Shown here in pieces: positions 42,854 to 51,535 of a DNA stretch of 64,000 nt. The DNA lies in assembly GCA_046350295.1 (NCBI GenBank), contig JAXMAR010000006.1, positions 124,001-188,000 of the forward strand. Direction: 5' to 3'. Under the pieces are notes generated by a model. It did not search any database. It had not been told where the DNA came from and saw only the letters and a program-made list of their open reading frames with translations. A program made the translations under genes and the position numbers. The stretch's first letter is position 1. Each line of letters starts with the position of its first letter. Source of the stretch: JAXMAR01 sp046350295. GTDB taxonomy: Bacteria; Planctomycetota; Planctomycetia; Gemmatales; Gemmataceae.

Positions 42854-43609
42854 ATGTCTTCTTCCGCTCGCCCTGTCATCGGCATGAACGTCGATTTCTA
42901 CCCGGCGACCAAAACCCAAAAGCCGCACGTGCGCCTGAGCGCCGGCTACTTCGATAAAGTCCTTCAGGCCGGCGGCATGCCCCTGATCATGCCCCTGTTC
43001 GCCCGCGAGGCGGAGCTGACCGACTTTCTCGACCGCGTCGATGGCTTCTTGCTCACGGGCGGCCTCGACCTCGACCCGACGCGCAACGGCATGCCGCGCC
43101 ATCAAGCGGTGAGGCCGATGGCGGAGCGGCGGGAGAACAGCGACCGCATGCTGGTCCGCTTGCTTCTCGAGCGGCAAATCCCGATCCTCGCGACCGGCGT
43201 CGGCATGCACCAGCTCAACATCGCTTGCGGTGGCAACCTCTTCCTGCATCTGCCGGAGGACATGCCCCGCGCCATGCCGCATTCCGACACGTCGTGCCCC
43301 GGGCCGCATCGCCATGCCGTCATCCTCGAAAGCGGGACGCGGCTGGAGGAGATCTACGGCGAGGGGGAGATCCGGGTGAACAGCGATCACCACCAGGCGC
43401 TGCGGCAGATCGGGACCGGGTTCCGCGTCGCCGCCGCGGCGCCGGACGGCGTCGTCGAGGCAATCGAAGCGTCCGACCCGAACTGGTTCTGCATCGGCGT
43501 CCAGTGGCAGCCGGAGTGCGACACGGCGTCGGCGCTGGATGCGCAGCTCTTCGAGTGCTTCGTCCAGGCCTGTGCGCGGGCCGCGGAGGGGCTGGCGTTG
43601 GCGGCTTGA
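42854..43609 (+). CDS. class I glutamine amidotransferase-like (PuuD-type) protein lacking the Cys nucleophile
   Basis: 251 residues of the gamma-glutamyl-GABA hydrolase/GATase1 family: PVIGMNVDFYPAT, a DGFLLTGGLDLDPTRNG block, NSDHHQALRQIG (His180) and VQWQPE (Glu221). The nucleophile elbow, normally P-I-L-G-I-C-R-G-M-Q, reads PILATGVGMHQ, with Gly115 where Cys should be. His and Glu of the triad remain. It is therefore probably not an active glutaminase/hydrolase and may bind gamma-glutamyl compounds. The ATG at 42854 follows AGAGGAGAGAGGG. Confidence 0.85.
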   Translation: MSSSARPVIGMNVDFYPATKTQKPHVRLSAGYFDKVLQAGGMPLIMPLFAREAELTDFLDRVDGFLLTGGLDLDPTRNGMPRHQAVRPMAERRENSDRMLVRLLLERQIPILATGVGMHQLNIACGGNLFLHLPEDMPRAMPHSDTSCPGPHRHAVILESGTRLEEIYGEGEIRVNSDHHQALRQIGTGFRVAAAAPDGVVEAIEASDPNWFCIGVQWQPECDTASALDAQLFECFVQACARAAEGLALAA

Positions 43610-43629
43610 GTCGTTTACATGGGACTCTG

Positions 43630-43660
43630 TCCGCCCCGGTTCAGCGAACCGGGGCTAACG
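43630..43660 (+). repeat. CCGCCCCGGTTC palindrome family, copy c
   Basis: TCCGCCCCGGTTC-AGC-GAACCGGGGCTAACG lies in the 61-nt gap between the amidotransferase-like and AnmK-like genes, in the same orientation as the copies at 10175 and 63633. Confidence 0.85.
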
Positions 43661-43670
43661 TCGGTGGGTC

Positions 43671-44882
43671 ATGCAGACGCGGCTTGTCATCGGATTATCG
43701 AGCGGGGCCAGTCGCCAGGGGACGCAAGCCGCCCTCGTGGAGGCGAATGGCGCCGGTCCGGACCTGCGCCTGCGTCTCGTGCACTGGCTGGAGAAGCCGT
43801 ATCCGGCGGAATTGCGGCACTGGCTCTGGCGCTCGAACGGGCCGGACGCCGGCGCCCGCACGCCGGCGCTGTTGCACCGCGTCCTCGGCGGCTGGTCCGC
43901 GGGTGTCGTGGCACAGCTTCTCGAACAGGCCAAGGTCCATGTCGAACGCGTCCTGTGCGTGGGCATGAACGGCCAGGTCATCTGGCATGACAGCGAAGGC
44001 CGCCATCCGACCTCCCTCGTTCTCGGCATGCCGGAAATCGTCGCGGAGAAGACCGGCCTGACCATCGTGAGCGATTTTAACCTGCGCGATCTCGCGGCGG
44101 GTGGAGCGGGGATGCCGGGCGCCCCCTCGATCGATCATCTCGTCTTCGGCGATGCGCGCGAGGACCGCCTTCTTGTCCATCTGGGCGGTTGGGCCTCCTG
44201 CCTGTTTCTTCCCGCCGGGAAGGACGTGGGTCGGCTGGCCGGTTTCCAGGCTGCTCCGTGCGGCCTGTTGCTCGACGGCCTGATGCGCCTGCTGACCAGC
44301 GGCAAGGAGCCGTTCGACGCCTGGGGCAAGCACGCCGTGCAGGGCCGCTGCATCGAGCCGCTCCTTCAGCGCTGGCTGGCGCATCCGACGCTGGAACGGA
44401 AGCCGCCGCGCTCCCTGTCTTTGGAGGACTTCGGCGAGGCGTTCATCGCCGAGTCGGTCGCGCAGGCGCGGGCGCTGGAGCGCAGCCTGCACGACGTCCT
44501 GTGCACCGCGACCCATTTCGTCGCCCATGCCATCGCCCAGGCGGCGACGCGCTTTCTGCCGGGCCAGCCGGGCCGCGTGCTCCTGAGCGGCGGCGGCGCC
44601 CGCAACGGCTTCCTCCTCCGCCTCATCGAGCAACAATTGCAGCCGGCGCCCGTGGAAAAACTGGAGCGGCACGGCTGTCCGGGCGAAGCGCGGCACGCGC
44701 TCGGGTACGCCGGCCTCGCCCTCCTCGCTCTCGACGGACTGCCCGGCAACGTCCCCGCCGTCAGCGGCGCCGCCGGGCCGCGCCTGCTCGGCAGCTTCAC
44801 CCCCGGCGCCACCCACAACTGGGCGCGTTGCCTTGGCTGGATGGCCCAGCAAACGGCCCCGTTCCATGCGGCCGCCGCGTGA
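43671..44882 (+). CDS. AnmK-like (anhydro-N-acetylmuramic acid kinase) homologue with altered active site
   Basis: 403 residues following the AnmK plan: GLSSGASRQG, VGMNGQVIWH, SDFNLRDLAAGGAG, HLGGWAS and VLLSGGGARNGFLL. The family motif S-G-T-S-x-D-G reads SGASRQG (Asp to Gln16). The catalytic D-T-G-P-G-N block reads QAAPCG (Gln193 in place of the catalytic Asp). AnmK phosphorylates anhydroMurNAc in cell-wall recycling; this protein probably cannot do so. It may be a binding or regulatory relic. The downstream membrane protein gene starts 38 nt later. Confidence 0.8.
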   Translation: MQTRLVIGLSSGASRQGTQAALVEANGAGPDLRLRLVHWLEKPYPAELRHWLWRSNGPDAGARTPALLHRVLGGWSAGVVAQLLEQAKVHVERVLCVGMNGQVIWHDSEGRHPTSLVLGMPEIVAEKTGLTIVSDFNLRDLAAGGAGMPGAPSIDHLVFGDAREDRLLVHLGGWASCLFLPAGKDVGRLAGFQAAPCGLLLDGLMRLLTSGKEPFDAWGKHAVQGRCIEPLLQRWLAHPTLERKPPRSLSLEDFGEAFIAESVAQARALERSLHDVLCTATHFVAHAIAQAATRFLPGQPGRVLLSGGGARNGFLLRLIEQQLQPAPVEKLERHGCPGEARHALGYAGLALLALDGLPGNVPAVSGAAGPRLLGSFTPGATHNWARCLGWMAQQTAPFHAAAA

Positions 44883-44919
44883 CGGCAACGAGACGCGATA
44901 CCGCCCGAAGGAGAACCCC

Positions 44920-45636
44920 ATGGCCCTCAAGCTCTCGCGCCGAAGCTGGATCATCCTCACGCTTGCCGGCCTCATGGTCGTCGGCCTGGCCGCCGGCGCC
45001 TTCTTGCTCAAGCACGAGCCGAGCTTCTATCGCCGCGCCGACGTCGAGACCGGGCCGGAGCGCAAGATGCTCAGCACCGCCTGCCTCGGCCGCTTCACCC
45101 AACTCGTCGGCTGCCTGCAAGACGGCTCGGGTGACTGGGACATCAAGATGTCCCAGGGGCAGCTCAACAGCTTCTTCAAGGAGGACTTCGTCCGCCTCGG
45201 CGTCGCGGAGGACTTCGGGCGTCACGGCGTCAGCGGCCTGCGCGTCGTCTTCGAGGGGGACAAGATGCGCATCGGTTTCCGCTATGGCTCCGGCGTGTGG
45301 AGCACCGTCGTCTCCTACGACCTGAAGCTCTGGCTGACGCGCGACGTCAACGTCGTCGCCGTCGAGGTCCTGAGCCGCCGCGCCGGCGCCCTGCCGTTGC
45401 CCCTGCAATCGCTGCTCAAGGAGATCGCCGACGTGGCCCGCAAGCGCAACATCGACATCACCTGGTATCGCCACGAAGGCAACCCGGTCGCCCTCGTCCG
45501 CTTCCAGGCAGACCGGGCCCGCCCCAGCTTCCAGCTCAAGCACGTCGAGGTGGCCGACGGCATGATCACCATCGCCGGCCGCTCGCTCGAGCCGTTGCAG
45601 CCGATCCCGGACAAGGCGTTGTCATCGCTGCGTTGA
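44920..45636 (+). CDS. membrane-anchored hypothetical protein
   Basis: 238 residues with one N-terminal TM helix (about 10-31). The large soluble remainder (DWDIKMSQGQLNSFFKEDFVR, WYRHEGNPVALVRFQADRA) looks like a lipid- or ligand-binding alpha/beta domain. GGAG lies 6 nt before the ATG. Likely cotranscribed with the AnmK-like gene. No named family is known to me. Confidence 0.65.
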   Translation: MALKLSRRSWIILTLAGLMVVGLAAGAFLLKHEPSFYRRADVETGPERKMLSTACLGRFTQLVGCLQDGSGDWDIKMSQGQLNSFFKEDFVRLGVAEDFGRHGVSGLRVVFEGDKMRIGFRYGSGVWSTVVSYDLKLWLTRDVNVVAVEVLSRRAGALPLPLQSLLKEIADVARKRNIDITWYRHEGNPVALVRFQADRARPSFQLKHVEVADGMITIAGRSLEPLQPIPDKALSSLR

Positions 45637-45697
45637 AGTAGGTCCAGCCGCGAAAAAGGTCTATCGCGCATGACCTCCTGCCCGCTATGATTTGGGC

Positions 45698-46390
45698 ATG
45701 AGCATCTCCACACTGAACCCGGCTGCCGCCTCCAAACCGCCGGTCGCTTATCCCGACAGCGACGGGGCGCCCATGGCCGACAACACCGTGCAATTTCGCT
45801 GGATCGTCACGATCAAGGGCAACCTGGACATCCTTTACGCTGAGGTGGTCGACGTCTTCGTCGCCGGCGACCTGCTCTGGTATCCGGTCGAGGGGGACCC
45901 TACGATCCGCCAAGCGCCGGACGTATTCGTCGTGTTCGGCCGGCCCAAGGGGGATCGCGGCTCGTACATGCAATGGGTCGAAGCGGGCGTCGCGCCCCAG
46001 GTGGTGTTCGAGATTCTCTCGCCAGGGAATCGACCGAATCAGCTCATCCGCAAGTTTGCCTTCTATGAGAAATACGGAGTCGAGGAGTATTACATCTACG
46101 ATCCGGACGCGGGGGAGTTGCTCGGCTATCTGCGTCGCGACGGCCGCCTCGAAGAGATTCCTGCGATGCAGGGCTGGGTGAGCCCGCGGCTGAATTGCAA
46201 GTTCGAAGTGGTGGACGGCGAGTTGGTGATGACGAGGCCGGAGGGGCGGAAGTTCGTGGAGCCGGCGCAGCGGGTGCGGGAAGTCGAACGCGAAAACGAC
46301 GAAATACGGCGCGAAAAGGAAAAAACCGCGAAGGCGGTGGAACGGTTGCGCGAGCAGTTGCGGAAGCTCGGCGCGGAGCCGGAGGCGTGA
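45698..46390 (+). CDS. Uma2 (DUF820) PD-(D/E)xK nuclease-like protein
   Basis: About 230 residues. The Uma2 core has TIRQAPDVFVVFGRPKG (catalytic Asp) and PQVVFEILSPGNR (E-x-S-P-G-N, standing for the ExK pair), then FYEKYGVEEYYIYDPD. A charged coiled-coil tail (EVERENDEIRREKEKTAKAVE) is common in this family. It is predicted to have a restriction-endonuclease-like fold; the role is unknown though often linked to mobile elements. Start is at ATG 45698, with an ATG two codons upstream also possible. Confidence 0.88.
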   Translation: MSISTLNPAAASKPPVAYPDSDGAPMADNTVQFRWIVTIKGNLDILYAEVVDVFVAGDLLWYPVEGDPTIRQAPDVFVVFGRPKGDRGSYMQWVEAGVAPQVVFEILSPGNRPNQLIRKFAFYEKYGVEEYYIYDPDAGELLGYLRRDGRLEEIPAMQGWVSPRLNCKFEVVDGELVMTRPEGRKFVEPAQRVREVERENDEIRREKEKTAKAVERLREQLRKLGAEPEA

Positions 46391-46446
46391 GGCGGATCAA
46401 GGCCGATGAATGGGACGGTTGTGGCTTTCTGGGCTCGTCACCTGCC

Positions 46447-47928
46447 TCAGGTTCCTCCCTCCTTTGCCCTTTTCAATCTCTCCACCGAATCCCGCGCCGC
46501 CTGCCGTACCGTCGGCAGCAGCGCGTCGCGCGCGATCTCTTCCAGGACCGCGATCGACTCCGGGGTCTTCAGGATCTCCAGGATCTCGATCGCTTCCAGG
46601 CAGCGCAGGCGCTCCGGGGTCAGGACCGGGTCCTTGAAGCGGGTGATCATCTTCTGCGCCCGTCGCTCTCCTTCCAGCGCCGGCTTGCGGGCCAGGTATT
46701 TCTCGAGCGCGGGGAGGATGAACTCGCCGATCTTCACCAACTCGCTCGAGGCGCGTTCACGCACGCCGTAGGTTGGATGGTCAAGATCGGCCAGGAGCGC
46801 GTCGACCCGCTTCCAGTCGATGGGCGGCGTGGCGATGGCGCCGATCTGCTCCTTGAAGAAGCCGAGCGCATGCTGCCGGGCGCTCGCCAATTGCCGAAAC
46901 GCCGCCTCGGCCTTGGCCGGCTCCGCGCTTGCGAGATCGTCCCACGCCGTCTTCAGCTCGGCCGAGCTCAGCGTCTTGGCGGGGCCCAGATCGCCGAGCT
47001 CGCGCGTCGCCACGTTCCAGACCTGCACGCGGCTGCCGTTCGCCAGCGCCAGCGTCAGGCCGTCGGGCGCCAGGGCCAGGGCTTTGCTGCCGAGTCCCGC
47101 CGTCACGCGCCGCCGCAACCGCCCGCTGTCGACGTCCCACAGCCGCACGATCGCGTCGGCCGCCGACGCCGCCGCCAATGCCTTGCCGTTGCCCGCGAAT
47201 TGCAGCAGCGTGGCCGGCTCGCGCAATCCCTCGAACTTGCGCAGCTCCGCCCCGCCGACTGACCACAGGCGGATGGTCTTGTCCGGCTCCGCCGCCGCCA
47301 GCACGCGATCGTCGGGAGAGAACGCGAACGCCACCGTCGGCTTGAGCGTCAGGCGCTGGAACTTCCGCTGTTGCGGCAGGAACATCTGCACGTGGCCCAC
47401 CGGGTCCATCCAGGCCGCGATCGTGCCGTGCGGCGACACCGCGGCCGACGTCCCCTCCGCCACCTTGCCCGCCTTGCTGCCCGAGCCGCCCCCTTTGACA
47501 TGGTTCCACACCATGTGCTCTCCCGGCCCCGAGGCCAGGAGCGTGTCGCCGTCCGCCGTGAAGGCGAGCTGGTTGCAGGCGTAACCCTTGAAGGCGAGCT
47601 GCTTGAGCTTTCTTCCCGTCTCCAGGTCCCAGACGCTCAACGGGCCGTCCAGCTCCCCGGATTTGACGCCCAGCTTTTTTCCATCCGGCGCGAAGGCGAG
47701 CCCCGTGACGACGGCGCCCGCCTTGAGTTGGGTCACCTCCTTGCCGGACGGAAACTCCGTGACGCGGATGACGCCTCCCTGTCCGGCCGAGGCGAGCCGT
47801 TTGCCGTCCGTCGACCAGGCGAGGGCGAAAACCGCCCCCTCGTGCTTGATCTCTAGGCTGGACGCTTGTCCGGCCGCCACCCCGCACGTGACCAGCCACC
47901 AAGCGACCGTCCAAAGACTGCTGCGCAT
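46447..47928 (-). CDS. secreted WD40-repeat protein
   Basis: 493 residues with a signal peptide (MRSSLWTVAWWLVTCGVAAG). WD40 blades run about 25-330 (VFALAWSTDGKRLASAGQGG, VTGLAFAPDGKKLGVKSG, VAFAFSPDDRVLAAAEPDK, IVRLWDVDSGRLRRRV). A C-terminal about 160-residue helical region has HEAT-like character (LADLDHPTYGVRERASSELVK). This architecture is typical of planctomycete WD40 proteins of unknown role. Confidence 0.85.
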   Translation of the reverse strand: MRSSLWTVAWWLVTCGVAAGQASSLEIKHEGAVFALAWSTDGKRLASAGQGGVIRVTEFPSGKEVTQLKAGAVVTGLAFAPDGKKLGVKSGELDGPLSVWDLETGRKLKQLAFKGYACNQLAFTADGDTLLASGPGEHMVWNHVKGGGSGSKAGKVAEGTSAAVSPHGTIAAWMDPVGHVQMFLPQQRKFQRLTLKPTVAFAFSPDDRVLAAAEPDKTIRLWSVGGAELRKFEGLREPATLLQFAGNGKALAAASAADAIVRLWDVDSGRLRRRVTAGLGSKALALAPDGLTLALANGSRVQVWNVATRELGDLGPAKTLSSAELKTAWDDLASAEPAKAEAAFRQLASARQHALGFFKEQIGAIATPPIDWKRVDALLADLDHPTYGVRERASSELVKIGEFILPALEKYLARKPALEGERRAQKMITRFKDPVLTPERLRCLEAIEILEILKTPESIAVLEEIARDALLPTVRQAARDSVERLKRAKEGGT

Positions 47929-48194
47929 CGGCGCCCTGCTCTGGAGCCGCGCGGCACGCCATCCTCGTCCGGCGCTCCCTCGTTCCTTTCGCTCCGCGAA
48001 AGGCCCCTGTCTATCAAAAAACCACAATACCGAGCATTCTATCAGTCGGAGTGGGTACTATCCCATCGTAACTTCCTCAGGGCGAAACTGCCCGACTCGA
48101 GATCAGCCGCTGAACGACGCGATGTTCGGGTTGTTATCGTTCGGCGCCCGCTTTGCTTCACCATCCCTTAGCTGACAGAAATGAGAGGTGCAGC

Positions 48195-48941
48195 ATGCGA
48201 AGAATTTCCCTTGCGCTCGGCGCTCTTGTCGTCGCCGTCCTGTTCTGCAATGACGCCCCGCTTCAAGCCCAGAAAAAAGGGGGCAGCGGTCCCCGCGTCG
48301 GTGGCGGCCCGCCTGCCGGCGCTCCACGTATGGGCGGGGCTCCCCGTGTCGCTGGGGCGCCCGCAGGCGGCCCGCGTGTCGCCGGCGCTCCGTACCGCGG
48401 CGTGTATAGTGGCGGCGCTTACTACCGCGGCGGCTACCACCCAGGCCGTTATCCCTACTACGGCAATCGCAACAACTTCTGGTGGGGTGTCGGCGTGGGG
48501 ACCGCTCTGGGTTACGGTCTCGGCGGTTGGGGTTATGGCTATCCGGCTTACAGCTACTACCCAAGCTACGCCTATGCCCCTTATTCCTACTCCGTCCCGA
48601 GCTACTCCTACTACAGCGTGCCTCCCTCCTACTATTACGACGCCCCGCCTCTTTACATGCCCCCCGCCGATGTGGCGCCCAGCATCCGGCCGGCCGCGTC
48701 CGCCAGCCTGAATGTCGAGGTGCGCGTCCCCAGCCCCGACGCCCAGGTCTGGATCAACGGGCAGCTATCGACGCGAACCGGCCTTACCCGCTGGTTCACC
48801 GTCACCGACATCTACCCCGACCGGCCGTACCAATACGAGGTGCGCGCCACCTGGATGGAAGACGGCCGACCTGTGACGCAGACGCGCACTGTGACGGTTC
48901 GAGCGGGCGAAACGGCACAGGTCGTCTTCGGCGGCGGGTGA
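48195..48941 (+). CDS. TIGR03000 secreted Gly/Tyr-rich protein
   Basis: 248 residues with a signal peptide. A Gly/Pro/Ala-rich repeat (GGAPRVAGAPAGGPRVAGAP) is followed by a Tyr-rich segment (YPAYSYYPSYAYAPYSYS). The C-terminal about 75-residue TIGR03000 domain runs from NVEVRVPSPDAQVWINGQ to VRAGETAQVVF. TIGR03000 is restricted to planctomycetes and is expected to be a small exported beta domain. ATG 48195 begins the signal sequence. Confidence 0.88.
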   Translation: MRRISLALGALVVAVLFCNDAPLQAQKKGGSGPRVGGGPPAGAPRMGGAPRVAGAPAGGPRVAGAPYRGVYSGGAYYRGGYHPGRYPYYGNRNNFWWGVGVGTALGYGLGGWGYGYPAYSYYPSYAYAPYSYSVPSYSYYSVPPSYYYDAPPLYMPPADVAPSIRPAASASLNVEVRVPSPDAQVWINGQLSTRTGLTRWFTVTDIYPDRPYQYEVRATWMEDGRPVTQTRTVTVRAGETAQVVFGGG

Positions 48942-48963
48942 GCAAAGCTCAGACCCCTCGAAA

Positions 48964-49071
48964 GGGCTTTGCAACGCAAAAGGGGACAGTCCCTCTCGAC
49001 CTGGCGAATGGCCCGGTTTTTCGCTCGAGGGAAAGGGACAGTCCCCTTTTGCGTATTGCGTTGCAAAGCCC
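48964..49071. repeat. 108-bp inverted-repeat element (GGGCTTTGCAACGC ends)
   Basis: Arms GGGCTTTGCAACGCAAAAGG... (from 48964) and its complement ending at 49071 share AAAAGGGGACAGTCCC (right arm with small insertions). The 25-nt centre is TGGCGAATGGCCCGG-like. It is an intergenic palindromic element between the TIGR03000 gene and the next secreted protein. GGGGAC-containing arms recall the hairpin at 42642. Confidence 0.75.
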
Positions 49072-49146
49072 GCGGCGAAAAAATCTCCGCGGGCTTTCCT
49101 TTCGTCTTTGTGTCGGAGCGCCGCTCTGTCCTTTTTGGAAACCGCC

Positions 49147-49572
49147 ATGAAGGTCAAGATCCTTGCCCTGGCCATACTCGCCATCTGTGGCGCCCGGCTC
49201 GACGCCTCGGACAACAAGACGCCGCGCCAGCGCTTCCTTGCCCTGAACCCGAACTATGAAAAGACGGCCGGCGCCTTCTACGGCGCCGAGTATCTTCCTT
49301 CGGCGGCGCAGGCCATGACCGCCGCCATCGGCCAGAAGGCGTTTAAGCGAGCGGACGCCGAACGCATCCTCGAAGCGTTGATCGACGGCTTCCTGGAGAA
49401 ATTCGTGGACGCCGGCGGCAAGATGCCCAACCCGGCGCCGTTCGTCGAGGCGATGGACACATCGGTCCGGATGATCGTCAAGGACAAGGAGGCGTTTGCC
49501 CGGTACGTGCGGTGGCGGAGCAACAGGGATCGGAAGGTGAATGCGCTGGCGTTCTTGATGACGGCGGATTAG
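49147..49572 (+). CDS. secreted helical hypothetical protein
   Basis: 141 residues with a signal peptide (MKVKILALAILAICGARLDA). The mature part is mainly helical (QAMTAAIGQKAFKRADAERIL). No family is recognised and no metal or enzyme motif is seen. Confidence 0.6.
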   Translation: MKVKILALAILAICGARLDASDNKTPRQRFLALNPNYEKTAGAFYGAEYLPSAAQAMTAAIGQKAFKRADAERILEALIDGFLEKFVDAGGKMPNPAPFVEAMDTSVRMIVKDKEAFARYVRWRSNRDRKVNALAFLMTAD

Positions 49573-49657
49573 TTGTCGTACTTGATGGCAATCCCATTTC
49601 AGAAGGTCTATCCTTGCGTGGCGGCACTCTCGCTATCTTGATGGATGGAGGTCGCAC

Positions 49658-49881
49658 ATGCACACCGCCACGATTGAACAAGTGCGAATCTCCCCGATTT
49701 GCTCCGCGAAGTGAACGCCGGGGGCGAGGTGCTCATCGTCAGCCAGGGCAAGCCGGTGGGGCGGCTTGTCGCGCCGCCGGCGCCGACCGGCGTGCCCGTC
49801 CTGGGTCGCGGCAAGGGAAAACTGGTCAGCTATGTGGAGGACAAGGAGCACCTCAAGGACTTCGAGAGCTACATGCCGTGA
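49658..49881 (+). pseudogene. Phd/VapB-like antitoxin, frameshifted
   Basis: MHTATIEQV at 49658 and the continuation LREVNAGGEVLIVSQGKPVGR from about 49700 in another frame together match Phd/YefM antitoxins (N-L-x-x-L-L-x-x-x-G-E). The break is near 49685. The tail DKEHLKDFESYMP resembles the toxin-binding region. Its TGA overlaps a GTG that starts a truncated PIN fragment. Confidence 0.65.
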
Positions 49882-49967
49882 ATCTGCTCATCGATTCGCA
49901 TGCCCTGATCTGGGGCTATTTCGATCCGACACGTCTTCCTGCTATGCGAGTCTTTGTTAGCTGGTGA
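49878..49967 (+). pseudogene. truncated PIN (VapC) toxin remnant
   Basis: GTG at 49878 gives MNLLIDSHALIWGYFDPTRL, the canonical first strand and Asp of PIN nucleases. The homology then stops and the frame ends at 49967. Only about 20 of the usual about 130 residues remain, so the toxin is dead. Confidence 0.65.
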
Positions 49968-50184
49968 TTTGACGGATAGTAGAGCAGACGCGGGGAGCGA
50001 TTTCCAGAGGGCCCAGGCGCACAGGTCCAAGGTTCAGGGGCGTCGCGCTGGCCGGGGCTTCGAAACGGACGACCGAAGGCTCGTCAGGCCCGACCACGCT
50101 ACCCCGCGATCTTGGTTGATCGTTGCAGGGCTGCACGGCGCCGTGCTAAGATAGCCGCGTAGCGATGATTTTGGGAGAATTGCC

Positions 50185-50400
50185 ATGCAAGTAGAAGGCA
50201 CAGTTCGGGACGGCATGGTCGTGCTGAACGGCGATCTCAAGGTCCCGGACGGGACGAAGGTGAAGGTGACGGTCGCCGACGAACAAGAAACGGCCCCGAC
50301 CTTGCTGGACCTGCTGAAGCTAGCGGGGGCGGCGAAGGACTTGCCGGCCGATTTCGCGGAGCAGCATGATCACTATTTGCACGGGACAGCGAAGCGATGA
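50185..50400 (+). CDS. antitoxin of PIN module 1
   Basis: A 71-residue protein beginning MQVEGTVRDGMVVLNGDLKVPDG, a short AbrB/AF2212-like beta-hairpin motif common in small VapB-type antitoxins. A C-terminal helix follows (PADFAEQHDHYLHG), ending in a toxin-binding tail. TGA overlaps the toxin ATG by ATGA (50397-50400). Confidence 0.8.
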   Translation: MQVEGTVRDGMVVLNGDLKVPDGTKVKVTVADEQETAPTLLDLLKLAGAAKDLPADFAEQHDHYLHGTAKR

Positions 50401-50798
50401 AGCAGGTTTTCGCTGACGCCTTCTACTTCTTTGCCTTGGCCAACGAGAAAGACACGGCCCATGCGCGGGCCATCGCATTCCTGCACGCGTATCGCGGCCG
50501 ACTCTTGACGACGGAATGGGTCTTGACTGAGGTTGGCGACGGCTTCGCCAGTCCGGCCAATCGACCGGTGTTCTTGCTTACCCTGGAGACCTTGCGCGGC
50601 AATCCGAACGTGACTATCGTTCCGTGCGACTCTGGGCTATGGCAGGCTGGCGTGGAGTTGTTTCGCGACCGGCCCGACAAGGACTGGTCGCTGACCGATT
50701 GCATTTCGTTCGCGGTGATGAGCCGCGCGGGGATTCAAGAGGCGCTCACGGGGGATCGGCATTTCGAGCAGGCGGGTTTTGTGGCTTTGCTGAAGTGA
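50397..50798 (+). CDS. PIN-domain toxin of module 1 (VapC-like)
   Basis: 133 residues. The PIN acidic residues are in MKQVFADAFYFFAL (Asp near 7), TTEWVLTEVGD (Glu), DWSLTDCISFAVM (two Asp positions around DWSLTD) and LTGDRHFEQAGF (Asp in the final GDRHF motif). Such toxins cleave tRNA or rRNA. Coupled to the antitoxin by a 4-nt overlap. Confidence 0.87.
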   Translation: MKQVFADAFYFFALANEKDTAHARAIAFLHAYRGRLLTTEWVLTEVGDGFASPANRPVFLLTLETLRGNPNVTIVPCDSGLWQAGVELFRDRPDKDWSLTDCISFAVMSRAGIQEALTGDRHFEQAGFVALLK

Positions 50799-50898
50799 CC
50801 AGCCGTTGGCGTGCAACGAGCGGTGTTGGGGCGCCAATCTGCTCTGTGGTCGGGCAGATGTCTCGGCTATCATCGTGTGGGACTCAAGGAGAGAAGCG

Positions 50899-51117
50899 AT
50901 GAGCTGGAAAGGAAGAATCCGGGAAGGAAAGATCGTTCTCGAAGGGGACGTTCCGCTGCCGGAGGGCGCCGAGGTCGTGGTCGAGGTTATCGAGCCGAAG
51001 GCGGCGTCTTTCTTCGACATGGGCAAGCAAGCGGTCCCGACCGGGATCAAGGACCTGGCGCGCAATATCGACCATTACCTCTACGGGCACCCCAAGAGCG
51101 ACAATGGCGCAGAGTAG
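50899..51117 (+). CDS. antitoxin of PIN module 2
   Basis: 72 residues (MSWKGRIREGKIVLEGDVPLPEG...) with the same beta-hairpin plus helical tail plan as the module 1 antitoxin, including ...DHYLYGHPK versus DHYLHGTAK. The two are paralogues. The stop at 51117 is 14 nt into the toxin gene. Confidence 0.8.
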   Translation: MSWKGRIREGKIVLEGDVPLPEGAEVVVEVIEPKAASFFDMGKQAVPTGIKDLARNIDHYLYGHPKSDNGAE

Positions 51118-51535
51118 TGCCGTCTTTCTCGACACGAGCGGGTGGATCGCCTTCCTCAACAAGGACGACGAATGGCATGAGAAAGCGCTGCTCTTGATGG
51201 AAGACATCCACCAGAGCGGCAGGACGCTGGTCACGACGGATTCGGTCCTCGCCGAGACAGGCAACGGCCTGGCTCGCACACCGGCGCGAAAGCTGTTCGT
51301 CGCGTCCGTTCGTTCCTTCCAATCCTCACTCGGCTGTCGCATTGAAACGGTTGGCCCAACGCTTCTGGAAGACGCCCTTTCCCTCTACGAAGCGGCCCAC
51401 GACAAGACCTGGGGTCTGATCGATTGCGCGAGCTTTGTCCTGATGAAGCGGGAGGGGATGCAGGACGCGTTCACAGCGGATCGGCATTTTCCGGCAGGCG
51501 GGGTTCAATGCGCTTCTAGGGTTCGCTTGATGTAG
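51104..51535 (+). CDS. PIN-domain toxin of module 2 (VapC-like), C-terminus shifted
   Basis: 143 residues. SSAVFLDTSGWIAFLNKDDEWH, TDSVLAETGNG, TWGLIDCASFVLM and FTADRHF carry the PIN Asp/Glu set. After DRHF the frame reads PAGGVQC..., whereas skipping one C in TTTTCC restores the expected RQAGFNALLGFA ending at 51531. So a 1-nt indel has changed the last dozen residues; the active site is intact. Paralogue of the module 1 toxin. Confidence 0.82.
   Translation: MAQSSAVFLDTSGWIAFLNKDDEWHEKALLLMEDIHQSGRTLVTTDSVLAETGNGLARTPARKLFVASVRSFQSSLGCRIETVGPTLLEDALSLYEAAHDKTWGLIDCASFVLMKREGMQDAFTADRHFPAGGVQCASRVRLM

Noticed and set aside
49970..50184. Possible continuation of the truncated VapC
   Set aside because: No frame gives the remaining PIN motifs, so the toxin is considered truncated.
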